Source: Massilia sp. IC2-278
GTDB lineage: Bacteria; Pseudomonadota; Gammaproteobacteria; Burkholderiales; Burkholderiaceae_D
Assembly (NCBI RefSeq): GCF_020708045.1
Contig: NZ_JAJFES010000001.1
Location: 620,001-684,000, forward strand
Direction: 5' to 3'
Length of the DNA: 64,000 nt
The notes beneath the pieces were generated by a model. The model worked only from the letters and a program-made list of their open reading frames with translations, searched no databases and was not told the origin of the DNA. Made by a program: the position numbers and the translations under genes. Positions 38,200-45,897 of the stretch are shown here, piece by piece. The stretch's first letter is position 1. The number at the start of each line of letters is the position of its first letter.

Positions 38200-39798
38200 C
38201 TAACGGTGCAGCGTCAGCGCGTTCGCGCGCAGGTATTCGTCGAGCGCGCCGATGGCCGGCGTGCCGGCCGCCAGCCCGACATAGGTGTCCGGCCGCAGCA
38301 GGTAGATGGCGTCGCGCGCCAGGCCGGCGTGGGCGCAGGCGTCGTTCCATGCGAACTGGCGCAGCGTTACCCGCTGCCGGTCGCACCACTGCATCAGCTC
38401 GGGCTGCGCCTGCCCGTACACGTGGGCCTGCCAGCCCGGCCTGGGCAGCGGCGCGTAGTTGTCGGCAGCGGTGCTTGCCACATTGCTGGCCACGTTGTCA
38501 GCCACATCGTCGGCCGCCTTGCCGGACCCTGCATCGCCGTCCGCAAACCGCACCCAGGGCAGGCGGTCGCCGCCATGGGTCCTGCCGGCCGTGCCCGCGT
38601 TCAGCGGCGCGTGGCGGTAGTGGATCACGGTCTGCGAAATCGTGCGGAAGAAATACTCGCGCGTGAACGGCAGCCTGGCCAGGAGCGGCAGCAGGCGCGG
38701 CGCCACGCCGGTGCGCACGATCTCGGCCACCGGGCCGTCGGCGGTGATGAAGCTGAACACGCGGTCGGTCGTGTCGACCAGGCGCCGCGCAAAGGGCAGG
38801 CGCTCGGCCTCGTAGCTGTCGAGCAGGGCGTCGGGGGCGCGGCCCTGGACCACGGCGGCCAGTTTCCAGGCCAAATTGATGGCGTCGCCGATGCCGGTGT
38901 TCATGCCCTGGCCGCCGGCCGGGCTGTGGATGTGGCCGGCGTCGCCGACCAGGAAGGCGCGCCCGCGACGGAAGCGCTCGGCCACGCGGTGGTGCACGCG
39001 GTAGGTCGAGAACCAGTTCAGCTTGTGCACGCTGATCATCAGGTTGTCGATGGCGCGCCCGCTGACGTCGGCAAACGTCAGGTTTTCCGCATGCTCGGCG
39101 CGCTCGTCGCGCACGGTGCCGACCAGGCGTCCGGCGCCGCGCGGCGCCGTGGCGAACACGGCCAGGATGTCGGACTCGTCGAGGTCGATGTTCAGTTCGC
39201 CGTTCAGGGCCGGGCTCTCGCCCTCGATGTCGGCCACGTAGAACACCTGGCGGTAGGTGCCGCCGGGGAAGCCGGCGCCGATGATCTCGCGCACCTTCGA
39301 ACGCGCGCCGTCGCAGCCGACGATGTAGCGCGCCTCGCACTGCTCCTCGTTGCCGGCGGCGTTGCGCAGCTGGGCCACGACCGCGTCGCCGTCTTCGCGG
39401 AAGCCTTCGAGCCTGCACTGCCGCTCGACCTGCACGCCGGCGTCCTGCAGGCGCCCGCACAGCATGCGCTCGTGGCGGTCCTGCGGGTAAATTTGCAGGA
39501 AGGGGTAGGGCGTGACGCCGGCGCCGATGGCGCCCAGTTCGATGCGCGCCTTGTGCTCGCCCTCGGCCCAGACGTTGAAGGCCTCGACCGCGTAGCCCTG
39601 GTCGAGCACGGGCAGGGCGAGGTCGAGCTGGCGGTAGAGTTCGAGCGTGCGCGCCTGCACCGCCAGCGCGCGCGAGGTGGTGCCGGGGCCGGCGGCTGCA
39701 TCGACGATGCGCACGTCGACGCCCATGCGGTTCAGCCACAGCGCCAGCACCAGGCCGCTGGGGCCGGCGCCGACGATCAACACCTGGGATTGGGTCAT
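38200..39798 (-). CDS. FAD-dependent aromatic-ring monooxygenase (PheA/TfdB type)
   Basis: MTQSQVLIVGAGPSG at 39798, preceded by CGGAGGT, starts a 532-residue protein. Motifs are the FAD site VLIVGAGPSGLVLALWL, the CDGARSKVRE segment and VGDAGHIHSPAGGQGMNTGI, all diagnostic of group A flavoprotein hydroxylases. The C-terminal thioredoxin-like region of this family is present in part. It should hydroxylate an aromatic or polyketide-like compound using NAD(P)H; substrate unknown. No catabolic neighbours. Confidence 0.9.
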   Translation of the reverse strand: MTQSQVLIVGAGPSGLVLALWLNRMGVDVRIVDAAAGPGTTSRALAVQARTLELYRQLDLALPVLDQGYAVEAFNVWAEGEHKARIELGAIGAGVTPYPFLQIYPQDRHERMLCGRLQDAGVQVERQCRLEGFREDGDAVVAQLRNAAGNEEQCEARYIVGCDGARSKVREIIGAGFPGGTYRQVFYVADIEGESPALNGELNIDLDESDILAVFATAPRGAGRLVGTVRDERAEHAENLTFADVSGRAIDNLMISVHKLNWFSTYRVHHRVAERFRRGRAFLVGDAGHIHSPAGGQGMNTGIGDAINLAWKLAAVVQGRAPDALLDSYEAERLPFARRLVDTTDRVFSFITADGPVAEIVRTGVAPRLLPLLARLPFTREYFFRTISQTVIHYRHAPLNAGTAGRTHGGDRLPWVRFADGDAGSGKAADDVADNVASNVASTAADNYAPLPRPGWQAHVYGQAQPELMQWCDRQRVTLRQFAWNDACAHAGLARDAIYLLRPDTYVGLAAGTPAIGALDEYLRANALTLHR

Positions 39799-39944
39799 CG
39801 CATACCTCCGTCGGGAACGCCAGATGAGGACGGCGGTCTGCCGGCTCTTCATCAGCTTAGACACTCAGGCACTGCACCTGAGTTCCCGCGAGCGTGCACC
39901 GTGCCTTGACGAGGCCATGCTAACCTCGGCCCGGGACCAGGGCA

Positions 39945-41096
39945 ATGGAGGCGAGCCTGACGACGGATGTACCGACAAGCGAGCATCGTGCTGGCGCCAT
40001 CGCCCGCATCGGCGTGCTCACCGGCGGCGGCGACGCGCCCGGCCTGAACGCCGTGATCCGCTCGGTAGTGCTGGCCGCCCTCGGGCGAGGCTGGGAATGC
40101 CACGGCATCCGCGACGGCTTCAATGGCCTGCTGGCGCCCGACACCTGCGCCGGCGCGCCGGTGCAGCGCCTCACCGCCGAGGATGTACACGCCATCGGCC
40201 ACCTCGGCGGCACCATCCTCGGCAGCACGAACCGCGGCAGTCCCCTGCGCTACCCGACCCGCCAGCCCGACGGCAGCCTGGCCGAACAGGACCGCACCGA
40301 AGAGGTCGTGCGCCTGTGCCGCGAGCGCGGGCTGGACGCGCTGGTCGTGATCGGCGGCGACGGCTCGATGGGCATCGCCGACGCCCTCTACCTGCGCGGC
40401 CTGCGCGTGGTCGGCGTGCCGAAAACCATCGACAACGACCTGGCCCACACCTTTTCCACCTTCGGCTTCGATACCGCCGTCGGCTTCGCCACCGACTGCA
40501 TCGACCGCCTGCACACCACCGCGCACAGCCAGCACCGGGTGATGGTGGTCGAGGTGATGGGGCGCTATGCCGGCTGGATCGCCCTGCATGCGGGCATCGC
40601 CGGCGGCGCCCACGCGATCCTGATCCCGGAAATCCCCTACGACATCGGCAGCGTCGCCGCCGCCATCGCCCGGCGCGAGCGGACCGGCCACCATCATTCG
40701 GTAGTCGTGGTGGCCGAGGGCGCCCGGCCGCTGGCGGGGCAGCGCAGCGTGCAGGCGGCGGCCGCAGCCGGGCGGGCGGAGCGCCTCGGCGGCATCGGCG
40801 CCCAGGTCGAGGCCGAACTGGCGGCGTTGACCGGCAAGGAGTGCCGCAGCGTCGTGCTTGGCCACCTGCTGCGCGGCGGCAGTCCCTCGGCTTTTGACCG
40901 CGTCTGCGCGTCGCGTTTCGGCGCCGCGGCGGTGCGCGCGCTGGCAGACGGGCAGGCCGGTGTCATGGTCGCGCTCGGCTGGAAAGCCATCGACCTGGTG
41001 CCCTTGGCCCAGGTTGCCGGGCGCACCAAGACCGTGCAGGTGGACGGCGACACGGTGGCCACTGCCCGCGAATTGGGCATTTCGCTCGGGGATTGA
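39945..41096 (+). CDS. pfkA: 6-phosphofructokinase, probably ATP-dependent
   Basis: The 383-residue enzyme phosphorylates fructose 6-phosphate in glycolysis. Motifs are LTGGGDAPGLNAVIRS, VVIGGDGSMGIADA, GVPKTIDNDLAHTF, EVMGRYAGWIAL and GHLLRGGSPSAFDR. The GGDGS glycine at the position equivalent to 104 favours ATP, whereas the lysine of PKTIDND (position 124) is usual in pyrophosphate enzymes. This G/K pair is known from a mixed clade whose characterised actinobacterial member uses ATP. It stands alone. Confidence 0.9.
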   Translation: MEASLTTDVPTSEHRAGAIARIGVLTGGGDAPGLNAVIRSVVLAALGRGWECHGIRDGFNGLLAPDTCAGAPVQRLTAEDVHAIGHLGGTILGSTNRGSPLRYPTRQPDGSLAEQDRTEEVVRLCRERGLDALVVIGGDGSMGIADALYLRGLRVVGVPKTIDNDLAHTFSTFGFDTAVGFATDCIDRLHTTAHSQHRVMVVEVMGRYAGWIALHAGIAGGAHAILIPEIPYDIGSVAAAIARRERTGHHHSVVVVAEGARPLAGQRSVQAAAAAGRAERLGGIGAQVEAELAALTGKECRSVVLGHLLRGGSPSAFDRVCASRFGAAAVRALADGQAGVMVALGWKAIDLVPLAQVAGRTKTVQVDGDTVATARELGISLGD

Positions 41097-41109
41097 ACTG
41101 AAATCAGGC

Positions 41110-41138
41110 ATAAAAATGCTCCACGTTAACATTTTTAT
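41110..41138. other. AT-rich inverted repeat between pfkA and the HDO-like gene
   Basis: ATAAAAATG (41110-41118) and CATTTTTAT (41130-41138) pair perfectly across an 11-nt loop, 13 nt after the pfkA stop. It could be a weak terminator for pfkA or an operator for the next gene. Confidence 0.5.
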
Positions 41139-41248
41139 ACTTTTGTAATCCCTGTCTTACACCTTGGGAGCACGCGTGCCGATTCACCTTGAATAGCCCA
41201 GTCTGGATAATTCTGGTAATCAATCAACAAGAACCGGACCCGCATTCC

Positions 41249-42712
41249 ATGACGCCTTCGTACGTTACCGATGTTCCTGAAGTCGCCCGCGCCAGCGCTG
41301 CCGCCCACCAGGTGGCAACGCCAGCCAAGGACCTGTATTTCGCGCTCCAGGCCGACCCGCTGGGCAATGCCCGCGCCGCCGAAGCCTTCCTGCGCGAACA
41401 GATCGCCGCCGTCCAGGCCATTCCCGCCGACCTGCCGCCCACGCTGGCGCAACTGCCGGCCTGGATCCAGGCCCGCACCGACGCCGTCGGCCTCGAATAC
41501 CGCGATTACCTGAGTGCACGCAAGGCCGGCGCCCCGCGCCGCTACTTCGGCAACCGCGCCCATGCCCTGAACTTCCTGAAAGCCGCCGCGCCGACCAAGC
41601 TGGTCGACGGCGCCTGGCTGTACGGCATGCTGCGCCACTGGGACAACCCGGACTTCCACCCGCTGATCAAGACCTACCTCGAAGAGCTGGGCGAAGGCGT
41701 GCCGGACAAGAACCACGTCACGATCTACCGCAAGCTGCTGGCTACCCACGGCTGCGAAGGCTGGGAGCAACTGAGCGACAACCATTTCCTGCAAGGCGCA
41801 ATCCAGCTGGCCCTGGGCCACAGCGGCGACCGCTTCCTGCCGGAGATCATCGGCTACAACCTCGGCTACGAGCAGCTGCCGCTGCACCTGCTGATCACGT
41901 CCTACGAGCTGAACGAATTCGGCATCGACCCGTATTACTTCACGCTGCACGTGACGGTCGACAACGCCGCCAACGGCCACGCCCAGAAAGCCGTGCAGGC
42001 CCTGGTCGATCTGATGCCGCGCGTGGGCGACCGCGCCGAGTTCTACCGCCGCGTGCTCGACGGCTACCGCCTGAACGAACTCGGCGCCAGCACGAATTCC
42101 GTGATCGCCGACTTCGACATCCAGGACGAGCTCGTCGACATCCTGGTGCAAAAGGCGGTGGTCGGCAAGAACATGCACTCGGACTACTGCCGCGTTGCCG
42201 GCCGCTCGGTGAACGACTGGCTGGCCGTGCCGGCGCAGGTGCCGGCTTTTCTCTCGGCCCTGGAAAGCGCCGGCTGGATCAAGCGCGGCGAAGACGTGGA
42301 GAACAGCCGCTTCTGGCGCCTGATCCATGGTGAGCGCGCCGAGATGTTCGGCGTGTTCAGCGCCTACGAGCAGCAGGTGCTGAAGGACTGGATCCTGACC
42401 GCACCCGACGGAAAAGAAGGGGGCAAGGAGCCGCGCATGCTGACCCACCGCGCCCGCCAGCGCACCATGGACAACCTCGGCCAGCACCAGGACCGCAGCA
42501 GCAGCTTCCCCGAGCGCGGCCTGATCCGCCGCCGCGCCGGCCGCGACCTCGAAACCGACAACGAACTGGCCCTGCTCGAACAGCAGGTGGCCGACGCCGC
42601 CGGCAAGCAGGAAGCGATGCAGCTGCTGGGCGAGCTGATGTCGCCGGCCCATCACCACAGCGCGGCCGGCCTGATGGCCACCCGCATGTACACCAAGCTG
42701 CTCGACATTTAA
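41249..42712 (+). CDS. Iron-containing redox enzyme family protein (heme-oxygenase-like)
   Basis: ATG 41249 gives MTPSYVTDVPE and 487 residues; the upstream TTG frame is less likely. The helical core has the HDO pattern: NLGYEQLPLHLLITSYELNE (Glu in YE, then ELNE), GIDPYYFTLHVTVDNAANGH and further acidic/His residues that would ligate a diiron or iron centre. It resembles the uncharacterised iron-containing redox enzymes of the HDO superfamily. It lies 142 nt before cphA on the same strand, a neighbourhood that may link it to amino acid storage. No clear ribosome site is seen. Confidence 0.7.
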   Translation: MTPSYVTDVPEVARASAAAHQVATPAKDLYFALQADPLGNARAAEAFLREQIAAVQAIPADLPPTLAQLPAWIQARTDAVGLEYRDYLSARKAGAPRRYFGNRAHALNFLKAAAPTKLVDGAWLYGMLRHWDNPDFHPLIKTYLEELGEGVPDKNHVTIYRKLLATHGCEGWEQLSDNHFLQGAIQLALGHSGDRFLPEIIGYNLGYEQLPLHLLITSYELNEFGIDPYYFTLHVTVDNAANGHAQKAVQALVDLMPRVGDRAEFYRRVLDGYRLNELGASTNSVIADFDIQDELVDILVQKAVVGKNMHSDYCRVAGRSVNDWLAVPAQVPAFLSALESAGWIKRGEDVENSRFWRLIHGERAEMFGVFSAYEQQVLKDWILTAPDGKEGGKEPRMLTHRARQRTMDNLGQHQDRSSSFPERGLIRRRAGRDLETDNELALLEQQVADAAGKQEAMQLLGELMSPAHHHSAAGLMATRMYTKLLDI

Positions 42713-42731
42713 GCGCTTGTACCTTTTCGGC

Positions 42732-42762
42732 AGCCGGTGCGCCCACTGGGAGCGTACCGGCT
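42732..42762 (+). other. Hairpin between the HDO-like gene and cphA
   Basis: AGCCGGT and ACCGGCT pair with an inner CGC/GCG extension across the loop, 20 nt after the HDO-like stop. There is no T-run after it, so termination would be partial and some read-through into cphA is possible. Confidence 0.4.
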
Positions 42763-42854
42763 GTCTCTGTATCCGCAGCACCGAACACGTTTTACTGCAG
42801 CAGCATCGACCGCATCACATCACCATACTAATTAGAGAACGATAGGGACATCCC

Positions 42855-45500
42855 GTGCATATCCTCGAACAACGATTCCTTCGTGGCCCCAACCTCCACG
42901 CCGATACCCCCTGCCTGCTGAGCGTCATCGACCTGGAAGACCTGTACGGCGTTTCCTCGAAAGACATCCCCGGCTTCAACGACGCGCTGCTGGCCATGCT
43001 GCCTTCGCTGCACGGCCAGCTGCTGCCGACCGGCCAGCCCGGCGGCTTCGCCCAGCGCCTGCGCGCCGGCACCTACCTGGCGCGCGTGGTCGAGCAGGTC
43101 ACGCTCACCCTGCAATCGATGGCAGGTCCGACCGTCGGTTATGGCCGCACGCGGCCCAGCGCCGGCCGTCCCGGCCAGTTCCGCATCGTCGTCCAGTACG
43201 CCATCGAGAAGCTGGCCGAGCCATCCTTCCAGCTGGCGGTCGACCTGGTCACGGCGCTGGCGCTGGGGGCGCAGTCAGATCAACCTTTCGATATCGACAG
43301 CCGCCTGAAGGAACTGCGTTCGCTCGGCTCGCGCTATGCCATCGGCACCAGCACCGCAGCCGTGCTGGCCGCCGCCCACGAGCGCGGCATCCCGACTTCG
43401 CGCATCACCGACGATGCGAACCTGTTCCAGCTCGGCTGGGGCTCGAAGCAGAAGCGCCTGCAAGCCACCACCACCGGCGACACCAGCTACGTCGCCGTGA
43501 AGATCGCCAGCGACAAGCAATTGACCAAGGCCCTGCTGATGGAAGCCGGCGTGCCGGTGCCGGAAGGCGCCACCGTCACCACGGTGGAAGAAGCCCAGCG
43601 CGTCGCGCGCCGCGTCGGCAAGCCGGTCGCCATCAAGCCGCTCGACGGCAACCAGGGCAAGGGCGTGACCACCAACTGCGCCACGCCGGAAGAAGTGGCC
43701 AAGGCCTTTGAATTCGCGCGCCAGTACGGCCGCAAGATCATCGTCGAACGCTCTGTCGAAGGCCGCGACTACCGCGTGCTGGTGGCCGGCGGACGGATTG
43801 CCGCCGCCTCGTTCCGCCGCCCGGCGCACGTGATCGGCGACGGCGTCAGCACCATCACCGAACTGGTCGAGATCGAGAACCAGAACCCGGCGCGCGGCAG
43901 CGGCCACAGCAACGTGCTGACCCGCCTCGCGCTCGACGCCCACGCCGAGGACATGCTGCGCCGCCAGGGTTACACGCCGGACGCCGTGCCGGCCCAGGGC
44001 GTGTGCGTGGAACTGCGCAGCAACGCCAACCTGTCCACCGGCGGCACCGCCGAAGACGTGACCGACTTGCTGCCCGAAACCACGCGCGCCCTGTGCGTGC
44101 GCGCCGCCAGCAAGATCGGCCTCGACGTGGCCGGCATCGACATTGTCTGCCAGGACATCTCGCAGCCGCTGGACGAGCAGGGCGGCGCCGTCATCGAAGT
44201 GAATGCCGCGCCGGGCATCCGCATGCACCAGCATCCGAGCAAGGGCGAGCCGCGCGACGCCGGCGAAGCCATCGTCGACGGCCTGATGGGGCCATCGAAC
44301 GGCCGCATTCCGGTGGTCGCCGTGACCGGCACCAACGGCAAGACCACCACCACCCTGATGATCGCCCACGCCGCGCGCGTGGCGGGCCTGGGCACGGGCG
44401 TGACCACCACCGAGGGCGTGTTCGTCAACGGCAAGCGCCTGGTGAAGGGCGACTGCACCGGCTACTGGTCGGCGCGCACCGTGCTCTCGGCGCCGGACGT
44501 CGACTTCGCCGTGCTGGAAACGGCGCGCGGCGGCATCCTGAAGCGCGGCCTGGCTTTTGATCAGTGCGACGTCGGCGTGGTGCTGAACGTCTCGCCGGAC
44601 CACCTGGGCCTGGACGGCGTCGAGACCATCGAGGACCTGGCGCAGGTGAAAGCCGTGGTCGCTTCGTCGGCCGCGCGCGCGGTGGTGCTCAATGCCGAGG
44701 ACGCGCTGTGCGTGTCCATGGTGCGCCGCGCCAAGCCAGGCGCCGAAGTCGTGTTCTTCTCGATGGAGCCGGAAAACCCGATCCTGCTCAAGCACATCGA
44801 GGATGGCGGCCGCGCGACCTACTTCCAGGACAATGCCATCGTGGTTGCCGACGGCAGCCGCCAGCAAGAACTGATGCGCGTCGAAGCCATGCCCGCCAGC
44901 TATGGCGGCCGCGCGCGCTACAACATCGCCAACGCCCTGGCGGCCGCGGCGGCGCTGATGGCTTCGGGCTTCTCGAACACGCAGATCGCGGCCGGGCTGT
45001 CGACCTTTGTTTCGGACAGCAAGACCAACCCGCTGCGCACCAACGTGTTCGACGTGCGCGGCGTGACCGTGATCGTCGACTACGCGCACAATGCGGCGGC
45101 CTACGCGGCCCTGGCCGAAATGGCACGCGCGCTGCTGCCGGGGCAGCTGGTCGGCATCGTCACCGCGCCGGGCGACCGCCGCGACAGCGACCTGATCCAG
45201 ATCGGGGAAGTGTGCGGCGAGCGTTTCGACGAGCTGGTGGTGTACGAATCGCAAAGCCGCGGGCGTCCGGTGGGCGGGGCGGTGGACTTGATCATCCAGG
45301 GCGCCGAGAACGTGGTCGGGCCGTCGGATACGCTGCACCGCGAGATCGAGGTGGACAAGGCGATCCGGCATGGCCTGAGCCTGTGCACGGCGGGCGACGT
45401 GCTGGTGTTTGCGTGCGGGTCGTCGCTGCAGGTGTTCATCGACGCGCTGCGCGTGGATGATCCGGAAAGTGCGGACCGGATCGCGGCGCAGGCAATTTAA
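42855..45500 (+). CDS. cphA: Cyanophycin synthetase CphA
   Basis: GTG 42855 starts an 881-residue ligase that makes cyanophycin, poly-Asp with Arg side chains, as a nitrogen reserve. The N-terminal region (ILEQRFLRGPNL), an ATP-grasp domain (KPVAIKPLDGNQGKGVTT, DYRVLVAGGRIAAASFRRPA, VIEVNAAPGIRMHQHPS) and a Mur-ligase domain (VAVTGTNGKTTTTLMIAH near residue 490; VIVDYAHNAAAY; TAPGDRRDSDL) are all present, as in functional CphA. A second synthetase lies on the other strand just beyond the repeats. A terminator follows. Confidence 0.95.
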   Translation: MHILEQRFLRGPNLHADTPCLLSVIDLEDLYGVSSKDIPGFNDALLAMLPSLHGQLLPTGQPGGFAQRLRAGTYLARVVEQVTLTLQSMAGPTVGYGRTRPSAGRPGQFRIVVQYAIEKLAEPSFQLAVDLVTALALGAQSDQPFDIDSRLKELRSLGSRYAIGTSTAAVLAAAHERGIPTSRITDDANLFQLGWGSKQKRLQATTTGDTSYVAVKIASDKQLTKALLMEAGVPVPEGATVTTVEEAQRVARRVGKPVAIKPLDGNQGKGVTTNCATPEEVAKAFEFARQYGRKIIVERSVEGRDYRVLVAGGRIAAASFRRPAHVIGDGVSTITELVEIENQNPARGSGHSNVLTRLALDAHAEDMLRRQGYTPDAVPAQGVCVELRSNANLSTGGTAEDVTDLLPETTRALCVRAASKIGLDVAGIDIVCQDISQPLDEQGGAVIEVNAAPGIRMHQHPSKGEPRDAGEAIVDGLMGPSNGRIPVVAVTGTNGKTTTTLMIAHAARVAGLGTGVTTTEGVFVNGKRLVKGDCTGYWSARTVLSAPDVDFAVLETARGGILKRGLAFDQCDVGVVLNVSPDHLGLDGVETIEDLAQVKAVVASSAARAVVLNAEDALCVSMVRRAKPGAEVVFFSMEPENPILLKHIEDGGRATYFQDNAIVVADGSRQQELMRVEAMPASYGGRARYNIANALAAAAALMASGFSNTQIAAGLSTFVSDSKTNPLRTNVFDVRGVTVIVDYAHNAAAYAALAEMARALLPGQLVGIVTAPGDRRDSDLIQIGEVCGERFDELVVYESQSRGRPVGGAVDLIIQGAENVVGPSDTLHREIEVDKAIRHGLSLCTAGDVLVFACGSSLQVFIDALRVDDPESADRIAAQAI

Positions 45501-45522
45501 ACACTTCAGTTTCGTATCGAAT

Positions 45523-45551
45523 AGGCTCCGGAAACGGAGCCTTTTGTTTTT
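45523..45551 (+). terminator. Intrinsic terminator of cphA
   Basis: AGGCTCCG-GAAA-CGGAGCCT is a perfect 8-bp stem with a stable tetraloop, followed by TTTGTTTTT. It starts 23 nt after the cphA stop. Confidence 0.92.
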
Positions 45552-45716
45552 GTAGGGTGGACCGGGCCACGAAAGGCACCTGTGTCCACGCGGTCGTACC
45601 GGAGATCAGCCCTACGGCATGAAAGCGGACGGGCATGCCGAACAATCCCATCGGTCTTCGGGAGCAGCGCCGATGATCGATCGATGAGACCGCGTGGACA
45701 CAGGTGTCCACCCTAC
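45552..45716. repeat. REP-like repeat region, GTAGGGTGG family, variant 2
   Basis: GTAGGGTGG at 45552-45560 is answered by CCACCCTAC at 45708-45716. Inside, ACCTGTGTCCACGCGGTC (45578-45595) and its complement (45688-45705) form an 18-bp inverted pair. At the right the stem reads GGACAC-AG-GTGTCC, so the hairpin stem differs from the copy at 33430 while the GTAGGGTGG head is kept. No gene lies in the 397-nt gap between the two cyanophycin synthetase genes; repeats and two terminators fill it. Confidence 0.7.
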
Positions 45717-45732
45717 GAACCGACGGCGGTCC

Positions 45733-45789
45733 GGTGGGGACGAGTCCCCACCCTACAGGCGGGAGGTAGGGTGGGGACTCGTCCCCACC
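45733..45789. repeat. REP-like inverted pair, GTAGGGTGG family, variant 3
   Basis: Units 45733-45756 and 45766-45789 are perfect inverted copies, reading GTAGGGTGGGGAC, two bases, GTCCCCACC in one orientation. Each unit is also a hairpin by itself. Head sequence as in the other two copies, stem sequence different but still self-complementary. Confidence 0.75.
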
Positions 45790-45848
45790 ACAACCCACCC
45801 CGAATATTCACGACACGCCCCGCACGGCCGCGCCACATCCGCTCGGCC

Positions 45849-45874
45849 AAAAAAAAGCGGCCCCGCAGGGCCGC
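45849..45874 (-). terminator. Intrinsic terminator of cphA'
   Basis: Read on the minus strand, GCGGCCC-TGC-GGGGCCGC is followed by eight T residues, 24 nt after the stop of the second cyanophycin synthetase. Confidence 0.9.
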
Positions 45875-45897
45875 CGTCACTCTCTCATGTCGAGATA

